Shown piece after piece: positions 1 through 6,209 of a DNA stretch of 6,209 nt. A program made the position numbers and the translations under genes. The number at the start of each line of letters is the position of its first letter. The first letter of the stretch is position 1. This DNA comes from JANXQG01 sp037147235. Lineage in GTDB: Bacteria > Planctomycetota > Planctomycetia > Pirellulales > Thermoguttaceae. The stretch covers positions 1 to 6,209 of the forward strand of contig JBAWVO010000353.1 of NCBI GenBank assembly GCA_037147235.1, read 5' to 3'. Under the pieces are notes generated by a model, which did no database searches, was not told where the DNA came from, and saw only the letters and a list, made by a program, of their open reading frames with translations.

Positions 1-47
1 GCCAGGTTGGATTGTCCAACTGATCTACATCAGCTTATCTTGGCACA
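1..47 (+). pseudogene. Possible out-of-frame upstream part of the Rh channel gene
   Basis: Frame 1 is open from the left edge and reads ...TDLHQLIL at about 19-42. This resembles the DVHVMIF signature at the start of transmembrane helix 1 in Rh proteins (recalled from human RhAG). The continuation of that helix, LGTLMVFVRKYG, is in frame 3 from position 39. Aligned to RhAG, the join is about 10 bases short, which would explain the frame change. The match is short, so this could be coincidence. It could also be a true deletion making the gene a pseudogene, or a sequencing error. Confidence 0.4.
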
Positions 48-50
48 CTC

Positions 51-1046
51 ATGGTGTTCGTCCGAAAATATGGCTATGGAGCCACGACCGGCACCTATCT
101 GGTCGTCGCGGTCGGTCTACCGCTCTACGTGCTGTTGCGTGCTTCCGGAATCCTCTGCGGTGAACCCATTGTTCCGAGTACGATCAAAGCCTTGATTTAT
201 GCAGAATTCGCAGTGGCTTCCGCATTGATTGCCATGGGTGTCGTGCTCGGACGTCTGCGGGTTTTTCAATACGCATTACTGTCACTCTTGCTGGTTCCGG
301 CATATTTGCTGAACGAATGGCTGGTGTTGGATGGCGGGCTGGGTATAACACGTGGGTTTGTGGATACCGCCGGGTCGATTATCATCCACGCTTTTGGTGC
401 TTATTTTGGCATAGGATTAACCCTGGTTCTGACCACTGGGCAACAACGCCGTCAACCGATTGAATCCGATGCCACCTCGGATCGCTTTGCGATGCTCGGT
501 TCGATGGTGCTGTGGTTGTTCTGGCCCAGTTTTTGCAGTGCCATTGTTCCGCTCCAGGAAATGCCGCAGACCGTGGTTAATACCATATTCTCGCTGTCGG
601 GTGCCACCCTCAGCACTTATTTGTTGAGTACAGTGCTTCGCAAGGGCAAAACCTCAATTGCCGACATGGCAAATGCGGCACTGGCCGGCGGTGTTGCCAT
701 CGGAGCGACTTGCAACGTAGTAACGCCGGCGATGGCTTTCGGAATCGGTTTGCTGGCCGGGGCTGTTTGTGTCCTCGGGTATGTGTTCGTTCAACCGGCC
801 CTGGAAGCGCGACTCAAAGTCGTGGATACCTGTGGGGTTCATAATTTGCACGGGATGCCGGGACTGTTGGGTGGCCTGATCGTTCTAGGAGTGGTGCCCG
901 GCGTGGCCGTGGCGCAACTCATTGGCATTGTCGTCACCCTTGCACTTGCCCTCGGATGCGGTCTCCTGGCCGGCCTCCTCATCAAGATCACGGGCACGAC
1001 GCGTTTGGCTTATGAGGATCGCGAGGAGTTCAGCGGCGTCGAATAG
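51..1046 (+). CDS. Rh-family ammonium/ammonia channel, N-terminally incomplete
   Basis: This 331-residue product matches the Rhesus glycoprotein branch of the Amt/Rh channels, which move NH3/NH4+ through a trimeric inner-membrane pore. Visible family marks are the D105-x7-H113 stretch followed by AFGAYFG (first pore histidine), SDRFAMLG near 143-150, FWPSF near 157-161 (pore-gate phenylalanine region), NAALAGGVAIG near 208-218, and DTCGVHNLHGMPG near 259-271 with the second pore histidine H267. The 154-residue histidine spacing fits the family. About ten hydrophobic segments can be drawn after residue 10. Rh proteins are usually around 400 residues or more, and this reading frame begins inside what should be transmembrane helix 1: RKYG at 5-8 aligns with the end of that helix. 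ATG51 is the first start after an in-frame TGA at 21-23 and has no Shine-Dalgarno sequence. It therefore looks like a piece of a longer gene. Family assignment is firm; whether it makes a working channel is doubtful. Confidence 0.85.
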   Translation: MVFVRKYGYGATTGTYLVVAVGLPLYVLLRASGILCGEPIVPSTIKALIYAEFAVASALIAMGVVLGRLRVFQYALLSLLLVPAYLLNEWLVLDGGLGITRGFVDTAGSIIIHAFGAYFGIGLTLVLTTGQQRRQPIESDATSDRFAMLGSMVLWLFWPSFCSAIVPLQEMPQTVVNTIFSLSGATLSTYLLSTVLRKGKTSIADMANAALAGGVAIGATCNVVTPAMAFGIGLLAGAVCVLGYVFVQPALEARLKVVDTCGVHNLHGMPGLLGGLIVLGVVPGVAVAQLIGIVVTLALALGCGLLAGLLIKITGTTRLAYEDREEFSGVE

Positions 1047-1193
1047 CGAGTCTGCCCTCCCCAAGACTATGCGAACAAGTGTACCACGTCGAACCGCTGT
1101 TATGCTCTTCTACATTTCACCCGTTTTTTGAGGCTTCCATCAAACCACCGTTTCCCGTATCGTGGCTTTTTAGCCAGGGCGGCGACGGTCCCA

Positions 1194-1206
1194 GAGGGCG
1201 AAAGCA
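1194..1206 (+). promoter_or_regulatory. Ribosome binding site of the 443-residue protein gene
   Basis: A GAGGG block lies about 8 bases before ATG1207 (GAGGG-CGAAAGCA-ATG). The spacing is good for Shine-Dalgarno pairing and supports this start. The 160 bases between the Rh gene stop and this start hold no other clear signal. There is only a weak four-pair hairpin candidate near 1145-1165 followed by a short T run. Confidence 0.6.
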
Positions 1207-2538
1207 ATGTCGAAGCGGAGGATGAAACGGAGGCTTGAACCGCCAGTTCCAGCCAAGTTCAAGATCGGGGATCGTGTCCGCGTTAAGCCGGGCATCCTAG
1301 ATGAGGATCACCCCGACATACCGCTCGGTGGCTGGGCTGGGACGATCTCCGAAGTCCACAAGCGAGGCATCTACAGCGTCCGATGGAGCCAAGAGACGCT
1401 GGCAAGCATCCACCCGATCTACAAAAGGCGGTGCGCCATCGACGGGAATGTTCTGGAGGAGTATTGGTTGAAAGAGGAGGATATGGAACCCGATCGGGGA
1501 GAACCGCTCGCCATCGAGCAGCCGACCAAAATCACCCCACGCCCGCTGTCGGCAGAAGACCAGAGCGACCGGGTGCGGATGGTGTTCGGGGTGACCAGCG
1601 ATGATGTTTTGCCCGCCGTGGACGAGGATTCGTTGGAGACGTATTACGACCACCTTGTCAAGCAAATGAAGCTGCCCGTGGATGCACGGCATTGCCCGCA
1701 GGAGGATTTCCTCAATCCGTCGCCTCTCCGTAGGGTCAAGGTTGTTGCGTTGGATGGTGAGATTGGCTGGGACGAGGACGAGGGCATCCTGTGCAAGATA
1801 CGCACCGATGAAGGGGAGAAGGTTGTGCCTCTGACGGACATTGAATTCCGTCACTCCGACCCAAACTACCAACTTCTCGCTGATTTTTCGACTTGGTTCT
1901 GTGGCTACTTGTTGAACGAGGAGGACGATGTCGCGGAAAAGGACGACGAAATGGAGGATGATGGAGAGGCGTCGGAAGTCCCGAAACCGGCGACTTGGCG
2001 CGATGTCGTATTGGTGCTTTTGGAAATCGTCGCCTTCGCCATGTCCTTCAGTGCGGTTGTCGGATCGGCGGTCGCGGTCATGCCGTGGGCAAGATGGGCG
2101 GCTTGCATTGGCGGCGGCGTGTGGGGCATGATCGTGGCAGTCGCCCATGTTCGGTATGCCCGAAAGAAAATGAGTTTCGTCGTGCCCCGGTTGCAAAAAG
2201 TCGCTGACGGCATCATCGGGGTGCTCACCGGCACTGTCCATGGGGTGCTATTCGGCATCATGGCGGTAGCGTTCATCGGCGCACTACTGGGCGGCATCGT
2301 GGGGATCTTGCTTAGGCGAGTCTTCGGCGGCACAAATGGGTGGTTCTTTCACGTTTTCCCCGGAAGCGTACTTTTCGCTGCTGCCTGCGGCGTAGCAGCC
2401 CAGGCGTTTTACCTGGACCGGATCGCGGCGAGCGAGGGACTTTGGCTTGGGGCTTTGATTGGGCTGGGAAGCGCACTGCTGTTTTGCCTTGTCGCCATGC
2501 CTTTGGCATTTCTTACAGTCAGGAGACCTTCACGGTGA
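1207..2538 (+). CDS. Hypothetical membrane protein with N-terminal SH3/KOW-like domains
   Basis: The function is unknown. The 443-residue product begins with a basic tail (residues 1-18, rich in K and R). A likely small beta-barrel of SH3/KOW type follows (about 17-63), with KIGDRVRVKPG, GGWAGTISEV and GIYSVRW strands. Next is a conserved-looking block EQPTKITPRPLSAEDQSDRV (about 104-123), then a second barrel-like segment (about 175-215). Residues 237-256 form an acidic linker. From about 264 to 436 there are roughly five hydrophobic helices (about 266-290, 295-313, 335-369, 383-400, 411-436) rich in small residues. No signal peptide is seen, so the barrels should sit in the cytoplasm if the first helix acts as an internal signal anchor. 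I recall similar N-terminal halves among uncharacterised planctomycete proteins, usually soluble; the membrane tail may be an extra fusion. It stands alone, 160 bases after the Rh gene and convergent with the restriction gene. The gene is certain; the domain assignment is moderate. Confidence 0.8.
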   Translation: MSKRRMKRRLEPPVPAKFKIGDRVRVKPGILDEDHPDIPLGGWAGTISEVHKRGIYSVRWSQETLASIHPIYKRRCAIDGNVLEEYWLKEEDMEPDRGEPLAIEQPTKITPRPLSAEDQSDRVRMVFGVTSDDVLPAVDEDSLETYYDHLVKQMKLPVDARHCPQEDFLNPSPLRRVKVVALDGEIGWDEDEGILCKIRTDEGEKVVPLTDIEFRHSDPNYQLLADFSTWFCGYLLNEEDDVAEKDDEMEDDGEASEVPKPATWRDVVLVLLEIVAFAMSFSAVVGSAVAVMPWARWAACIGGGVWGMIVAVAHVRYARKKMSFVVPRLQKVADGIIGVLTGTVHGVLFGIMAVAFIGALLGGIVGILLRRVFGGTNGWFFHVFPGSVLFAAACGVAAQAFYLDRIAASEGLWLGALIGLGSALLFCLVAMPLAFLTVRRPSR

Positions 2539-2560
2539 GATTAACGGATGACAAAATGTC

Positions 2561-2673
2561 CGGCTCTCCGCCAAGTTTGTGGTGCGGGCGTCTCGCCTGC
2601 TTGGTTCAACCACAACCTCTTGGGCAGGCGGGACGCCCGCACCACAATTATCCGCAAACCCAGCGGAGAGCCG
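2561..2673. repeat. Nested palindromic repeat (REP/MITE-like) between convergent genes
   Basis: The core is an inverted repeat of 24 bases: 2577-2600 against 2624-2647 with one mismatch that would be a G-U pair in RNA. The arms read TGTGGTGCGGGCG...CGCCTGC and the reverse. The loop at 2601-2623 contains a smaller TGGTT-C-AACCA palindrome. Outside the core, GTTTG (2575-2579) can pair with CAAAC (2655-2659), and an 11-base perfect repeat, CGGCTCTCCGC (2561-2571) and GCGGAGAGCCG (2663-2673), closes the element. The GGTGCGGGCGTCTCGCCTGC-type arm is familiar from dispersed repeats in planctomycete and verrucomicrobial genomes, where it often yields spurious small reading frames; that is recollection. 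Placed 22 bases after one stop codon and 36 bases from the other, it could also act as a bidirectional terminator, although it lacks a T tract. Confidence 0.8.
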
Positions 2674-2689
2674 ATACTTCCCAAGTATC
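2673..2689. terminator. Short perfect hairpin downstream of the restriction gene
   Basis: GATACTT at 2673-2679 and AAGTATC at 2683-2689 form a seven-pair stem with a CCC loop. It directly abuts the large palindrome and lies 20 bases beyond the stop codon of the minus-strand restriction-modification gene. It may help end that transcript or stabilise its 3' end. There is no T run after it on either strand, so a classic intrinsic terminator is not shown. Confidence 0.35.
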
Positions 2690-2709
2690 AAGGCGAACGC
2701 GAAGTCGTT

Positions 2710-5610
2710 TCATCCCTTCTCTGCTCGCTCTAGGTTCAATTTGAGAAGTCGCTCCAGCAATTCGTCGTCGGAAATTCCGGGATCCCAACCGTAGGCGGCG
2801 AAGACGGCCGTGTCGAGCTTCTTGTGGGCCAAGTCGAGCCATGCCGGCCGTTGGTTGTAAAGATTGGTGAGTGTGCGAATCTTCAAACTCGCCGCGCAGT
2901 CGGGGTCTTTGGGGATCAATCGCGGCCAGCGAACCGTGCCGATACCGCAGGCATCCGGATCGACGACATACCTCGCCCACGGCCCAACGACCGAGCCGGG
3001 AAACTCCAAAACCTCCGTCTTCGTCCACTCCGGCGGGTTCAGCCAGCGGCAGCGTAGATCGTCCAGTTCCTTGGCGGCAGCGGAAATCGCGGTTTCTTGA
3101 TCGGGTGTTGGGTGCGGAAATGGGAAAGTTCCAAAACAGGTTGTCGGCGTGTATCGGTCGCCACTTTCCTTCTCGCGAAGTTGTGTTCCTCGTGAAAACG
3201 CCCACCTAAGATGAATTCGTGAATGGAGGACTCCGAAAAAGTAATCGTCTGATCGTACAAACGCGATAACAGTTTGTGCGGGCAGTATGGCCAGTTGCAA
3301 CCAGACGAATAGTCTATGCTTGGCAGTTTGGCAGGTCGCGATATACCGCGAGCAGCCGCGCACGGCGGTTCGATATGCGTTATTAACTTCACCGTGAATC
3401 CACCAAAGCCTCTTGCGTCTTTCACGCTTGGTCACGTCACGAATCGGTTTTACTTCGCGACGTACAAACTCAAAGGGGGCTTCGTACTTTGCCGCGTCTT
3501 CCTCGGTTAATTCGCCAAAGTCTATGATCCACATCGGTGCATCGCGTTGAGTTATCGCAATCCCATTTATCCATGGTCGCAGGACGTCGGAATTCGGTAA
3601 TCCGTTTGGATTTGGATGAAACAGCATTTGAATAGCCGCATCGTCGGTTTGCTCAAATGGTCCAACCTTAACGGGTCCCTGAAAGGACTTTTGGGCGTTG
3701 TCAGGTAGCGACGCGGCGGTTGTTAGGTCAGTGTCTGACGTCAAGTCAGCGTTGATTGTGGTGACTTCTGTTTCGTTCAAAACTCGCTGCTGCTCTGCGC
3801 CGTTATCGAAACCCAGCATCGAGACATGGACAGTTGCACCATCAAGCACCCAATCCCGGTCACTTTCCGCAAAAAACACGTCTCCAGATCCCTTAATCCT
3901 CTCCACAACCTTGCGATTTGCCTTGCCCCGTATTCCCTGCGTCGCCAACAACCCAGCACGACGGCATTTCTTGTTTTCGATATGCGCACGAGCCCTTTCA
4001 AACCAGTAGCAGCACAGGTCGGCCTCTCGAGGCACACGTTCCCCCCAGACCTTGAACATGGCGTCAACGTAATCGTCGCCCAGGTTCTTTCGCAGCAGTT
4101 TTCCACCCAAGAACGGCGGGTTCCCCACAATAAACTCTGCCTCCGGCCACTCCGGTTCCTTGGGATGCTCCGGGTCGGAAAGGTCGAGAATAGCGTCCAT
4201 CTGCTCGATCGTGCCGATCGGTGCCAACACCGGATCGTTGGGCATCTTGAAGCCGTTGTGGTGCATCCATTGCAGGTAGCCGATCCAGATCACGACCTGG
4301 GCAAGCTGCTGCGCGTAGACGTTGATTTCCAGCCCGCGAAGCTGCGCGGGATTGACCTGCGGAACGAGCGATAAACCCCGCATGGCGGCGTAGGCGATGA
4401 CCTCCTTCTCCAAGTCCAGGAGCATGTGAAGTGCCACGTAGAGGAAATTGCCGGAGCCGCAGGCCGGGTCGAGAACGCTGACGTGGGCCAGCCGCTCGAT
4501 GAAGTCGAGAATCGCCCGGTCGAACGCCTTGCGTTGCGGGCTATCCTTGTCGGACAAACCTTTCGTCCGCGAGCGGCTTGCCTTGACCACTTTGGGCCAA
4601 AGCTCCTCCTCACACTTCCGCTTGACTTCCGCCCACTCGCGCTGGAGCGGGGCCAGCAGGACGGGCTTGAGAAGATCCTCAATGTCGGCGCGGCCCGTGA
4701 AGTGGGCACCAATCTGAGACCGCTTGGCCGGATCGAGCGTTCGCTGGAAGAGTGTGCCGAAGATCGACGGCTCAACGCACGACCAATCTTTGCCGTTCAC
4801 CACGACCAGCGAGTTGATCTCCTCTTGCGTGAGCGAAATCACGTCGGCATCAGCGAACAGGCCGCCGTTGAACCAGGCGATCGTATCGTTGCCGTAATCG
4901 CCGCCGCTGGCCATCGCCTTGAAGAGGGATTCGAGCCGTCGGGGCAGGTAGGCCGGGTTGGCCTTGGCGTTGTCCAGTAGTTTCCCGAACAGCCCTGCCG
5001 GCAGTAGCAAGGTATCTTCACCGAACATGCAGAACATGAGCTTCATCAGGAAGTGGGCTGCACGAAGCGGCTCAATCCCCCGGTCTCGCATCCCGTCCGC
5101 CAGTTCCGCGAAGCGTTCGGCCGCCTCGATCGTAATCGCCTCGCTGGTGATGCCGGGTTTGAGGGAATTGGGGTCAGTGAAGACTCGGCGGAGGATGCCG
5201 AGGTTGGCGGGATCGGCCAGGCCGGCAAGGTCGAAAAGGTGCTGCTGCTTGGCGGTGCCGGTGAAATTCGTGTGGACCTCGAACCGGTCCATGTCGCAAA
5301 CAATCATCAGGGGCGGGTTCTCGAGTGCCTCCCGATACAATTGCAGTTGCGTATAGGCGGCCTTGAGATCCTTATGCTTCCCCTTGTATTCCCAGCCAAA
5401 GTGGTCGCGCATCCAGACGTCGGCCCAGCCCTGCCGGTCTTCGCTGGTCTGTACCCCTTTTTCAAAGGTGTACCACGTACCCTCAGGATCGGCCTCGGCC
5501 GGTTTTGGCTGGTCCAATAGTTCGCACAAGTCGAGAAAATGCTGCTGGCATGCGCTGCGCTCCGTGAGCGTCACCCGTTGCCACTTGGCGATAAACTGCT
5601 GAGGGGTCAC
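2710..5610 (-). CDS. MmeI-family type IIL/IIG restriction-modification enzyme
   Basis: This 966-residue protein fuses DNA cleavage, N6-adenine methylation and target recognition in one chain. It needs SAM for methylation and acts on DNA in the cytoplasm as anti-phage defence. Domain order follows MmeI (about 920 residues). The N-terminal PD-(D/E)XK nuclease (about 1-165) has D64-X9-E74-Y-K76, the same spacing as the MmeI catalytic triad. A helical connector spans about 166-300. The methyltransferase has GAHFT at 301-305 (motif X), DPACGSGNF at 381-389 (SAM-binding motif I), an acidic residue at E428, and NPPF at 497-500 (catalytic motif IV). The target-recognition region (about 610-830) includes RPWINGIAI near 678-686 and ends at FGTFPFP (826-832). 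A conserved helical tail ends in DDELLERLLKLNLERA. It starts with GTG at 5608-5610, with GGAG 8 bases upstream and in-frame stops further up. No frameshift is seen. The sequence specificity cannot be read. Many relatives are annotated simply as DNA methyltransferase. Confidence 0.93.
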   Translation of the reverse strand: MTPQQFIAKWQRVTLTERSACQQHFLDLCELLDQPKPAEADPEGTWYTFEKGVQTSEDRQGWADVWMRDHFGWEYKGKHKDLKAAYTQLQLYREALENPPLMIVCDMDRFEVHTNFTGTAKQQHLFDLAGLADPANLGILRRVFTDPNSLKPGITSEAITIEAAERFAELADGMRDRGIEPLRAAHFLMKLMFCMFGEDTLLLPAGLFGKLLDNAKANPAYLPRRLESLFKAMASGGDYGNDTIAWFNGGLFADADVISLTQEEINSLVVVNGKDWSCVEPSIFGTLFQRTLDPAKRSQIGAHFTGRADIEDLLKPVLLAPLQREWAEVKRKCEEELWPKVVKASRSRTKGLSDKDSPQRKAFDRAILDFIERLAHVSVLDPACGSGNFLYVALHMLLDLEKEVIAYAAMRGLSLVPQVNPAQLRGLEINVYAQQLAQVVIWIGYLQWMHHNGFKMPNDPVLAPIGTIEQMDAILDLSDPEHPKEPEWPEAEFIVGNPPFLGGKLLRKNLGDDYVDAMFKVWGERVPREADLCCYWFERARAHIENKKCRRAGLLATQGIRGKANRKVVERIKGSGDVFFAESDRDWVLDGATVHVSMLGFDNGAEQQRVLNETEVTTINADLTSDTDLTTAASLPDNAQKSFQGPVKVGPFEQTDDAAIQMLFHPNPNGLPNSDVLRPWINGIAITQRDAPMWIIDFGELTEEDAAKYEAPFEFVRREVKPIRDVTKRERRKRLWWIHGEVNNAYRTAVRGCSRYIATCQTAKHRLFVWLQLAILPAQTVIAFVRSDDYFFGVLHSRIHLRWAFSRGTQLREKESGDRYTPTTCFGTFPFPHPTPDQETAISAAAKELDDLRCRWLNPPEWTKTEVLEFPGSVVGPWARYVVDPDACGIGTVRWPRLIPKDPDCAASLKIRTLTNLYNQRPAWLDLAHKKLDTAVFAAYGWDPGISDDELLERLLKLNLERAEKG

Positions 5611-5618
5611 TAAACCAA

Positions 5619-5622
5619 CTCC
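5619..5622 (-). promoter_or_regulatory. Ribosome binding site fixing the GTG start of the MmeI-type gene
   Basis: On the minus strand GGAG is followed by 8 bases (TTGGTTTA) and then GTG at 5610-5608. No ATG lies in frame between this start and the upstream in-frame TGA/TAG pair near 5663-5670. The site therefore decides for a GTG start, and MTPQQFIAKW as the N-terminus agrees with the family. Confidence 0.65.
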
Positions 5623-5786
5623 GATCGTCTGTGAAGACCAACTTTGGCAATGCGAGCAATTCTATCAGTTGGCCTTGCGTGACGCCATACGCGAGCGGGG
5701 GCTGTTGAACGCCAGAGTTACGCCCCGCAAGCCGCCGGTTCGCCGCGCCGACGTCTCGTGGCGAGGCTTCGGTTGGCCTGGCTCGA

Positions 5787-5914
5787 CGTAGGGTGGGTGA
5801 AGCATCGAATGGTGCGTTACGCGAACGGATTTGGAACAGCGTTAAGTGTTTTCAGCGTCTCGATTTCGTGCGCAACCCACCATTTCCCGGCCGGTTCGCT
5901 CCACGCACCCTACG
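5787..5914. repeat. Imperfect 128-base palindromic repeat
   Basis: The ends are inverted copies: CGTAGGGTGGGTG at 5787-5799 against CACGCACCCTACG at 5902-5914 (12 of 13 pair). Inside, GGTGCGTTACGCGAAC at 5811-5826 pairs with GTTCGCTCCACGCACC at 5894-5909 in 13 of 16 positions. The second pairing overlaps the first on the right arm, so alternative folds are possible. ACCCACC near 5875-5881 can also pair with the GGTGGGT block on the left. The GTAGGGTG...GGTGCGTT wording resembles dispersed intergenic repeats seen in many Gram-negative genomes. Its role is unknown. Confidence 0.6.
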
Positions 5915-5954
5915 GCCTGTCGTCACTGCTAGCTGTTGGCAAGGTTATGATCGA

Positions 5955-5990
5955 GGCCGGCACCGACTAGGCTCGGTCGGGAGACCGGCC
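5955..5990. other. Small nested hairpin
   Basis: GGCCGG (5955-5960) pairs perfectly with CCGGCC (5985-5990), and between them ACCGA (5962-5966) pairs with TCGGT (5973-5977). No T tract follows. It may be a structured intergenic remnant or a weak terminator. I assign no function. Confidence 0.3.
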
Positions 5991-6209
5991 ACAACTTTCG
6001 CCAGGCACTAGATTCTGGTATACTGGCACCCGTCTGGCTCGAAACTTGAACTGCGTCCTCTTTCTTCCGGGAACCATTGTGCCGCTTGGAATCCGCCCAA
6101 TTGAAGGATGGCGACGACTACACAAAGGCCCATCCTGTTTTTTCGATCTGCCTAGTCGACGGGATTCTTTGGAAGGATGCAACCAAAGTCCACCATGCGT
6201 TTCGCCTCA

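Larger units (their letters stand above)
5611..6209. other. 599-base intergenic stretch without a supported gene
   Basis: No reading frame here shows a recognisable family, a good ribosome binding site or adequate length. The stretch contains the leader of the MmeI-type gene (5611-5700), a G+C-rich segment (about 5690-5786), the imperfect palindrome at 5787-5914, and a small nested hairpin at 5955-5990 (GGCCGG/CCGGCC enclosing ACCGA/TCGGT). It ends with about 200 unassigned bases. An ATG at 6177, in frame with one at 6195, stays open to the edge but gives only about 11 residues, so a gene beginning at the right edge can be neither supported nor excluded. Confidence 0.5.

Noticed and set aside
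1297..2241. Long 314-codon minus-strand frame antisense to the 443-residue gene
   Set aside because: It is rich in H, R and P, as expected of a shadow frame in G+C-rich coding DNA, has no recognisable motif, and overlaps a well-supported gene with a good ribosome binding site.
2710..5610. Part of a DISARM or BREX defence system, since those also use large adenine methyltransferases
   Set aside because: No helicase, DrmA/B/C, PglZ or BrxC-like gene is present in the window, and the protein carries its own nuclease motif, which fits a stand-alone MmeI-type enzyme. Flanking sequence outside the window could still change this.
5659..5664. TAGAAT on the minus strand as a -10 box for the MmeI-type gene
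   Set aside because: No acceptable -35 hexamer stands 16-18 bases upstream, so a single hexamer match is not enough to call a promoter.
5603..5789. Open frame on the plus strand reading through the leader of the MmeI-type gene, with a helical-looking segment LALRDAIRERGLL
   Set aside because: It has no ATG or GTG start, no ribosome binding site and no recognisable family, and it overlaps the regulatory leader of a firm gene. Chance is the simplest explanation in G+C-rich DNA.
6019..6024. TATACT resembling a -10 promoter box
   Set aside because: The -35 position 17 bases upstream (TTTCGC) is a poor match and no gene is proven downstream.
5967..6182. 71-codon minus-strand frame near the right edge
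   Set aside because: Its composition is arginine- and serine-rich without hydrophobic pattern or family motifs, and it overlaps a hairpin. It is not supported as a gene.
6177..6209. Possible start of a plus-strand gene at the right edge (ATG6177 or ATG6195)
   Set aside because: Only about 11 codons are visible. The GGAAGG block is directly against ATG6177 and 18 bases from ATG6195, so spacing supports neither start.

Overview
The window is bacterial and most likely planctomycete or closely related. The GC content is moderate to high. The central hypothetical protein has an architecture I associate with planctomycete genomes: a basic N-terminus, an SH3/KOW-like barrel and an acidic linker. 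The intergenic DNA holds a G+C-rich palindromic repeat of a type scattered through planctomycete and verrucomicrobial genomes. The phylum assignment is inference from remembered family resemblance, not from a search.

Layout, left to right. (1) Positions 1-1046 hold most of a Rhesus (Rh)-type ammonium/ammonia channel gene. Both pore histidines are present, but its first transmembrane helix appears broken by a frame change near position 43-47. (2) Positions 1207-2538 carry a 443-residue protein of unknown function, with SH3-like N-terminal domains and about five C-terminal membrane helices. (3) Positions 2561-2689 are a nested palindromic element in the gap between two convergent genes. (4) Positions 2710-5610, minus strand, encode a complete 966-residue MmeI-family (type IIL, a IIG subgroup) restriction-modification enzyme, with nuclease, N6-adenine methyltransferase and target-recognition domains in one chain. 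(5) Positions 5611-6209 contain no convincing gene. They hold the ribosome binding site of the restriction enzyme and a second, 128-base imperfect palindrome.

The genes do not form a pathway. The Rh channel would move ammonia or ammonium across the inner membrane. The 443-residue protein is probably membrane-anchored. The MmeI-type enzyme is a self-contained single-gene anti-phage system that needs no neighbours. The most interesting signals are the intact D-X9-E-X-K nuclease motif in the MmeI homologue, a sharp GC drop confined to its target-recognition part (which suggests the specificity module was swapped by recombination), the frameshift-like lesion in the Rh gene, and the two palindromic repeats. 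I see no multi-gene novel system. The strongest candidate for something undescribed is the DNA specificity of the restriction enzyme.
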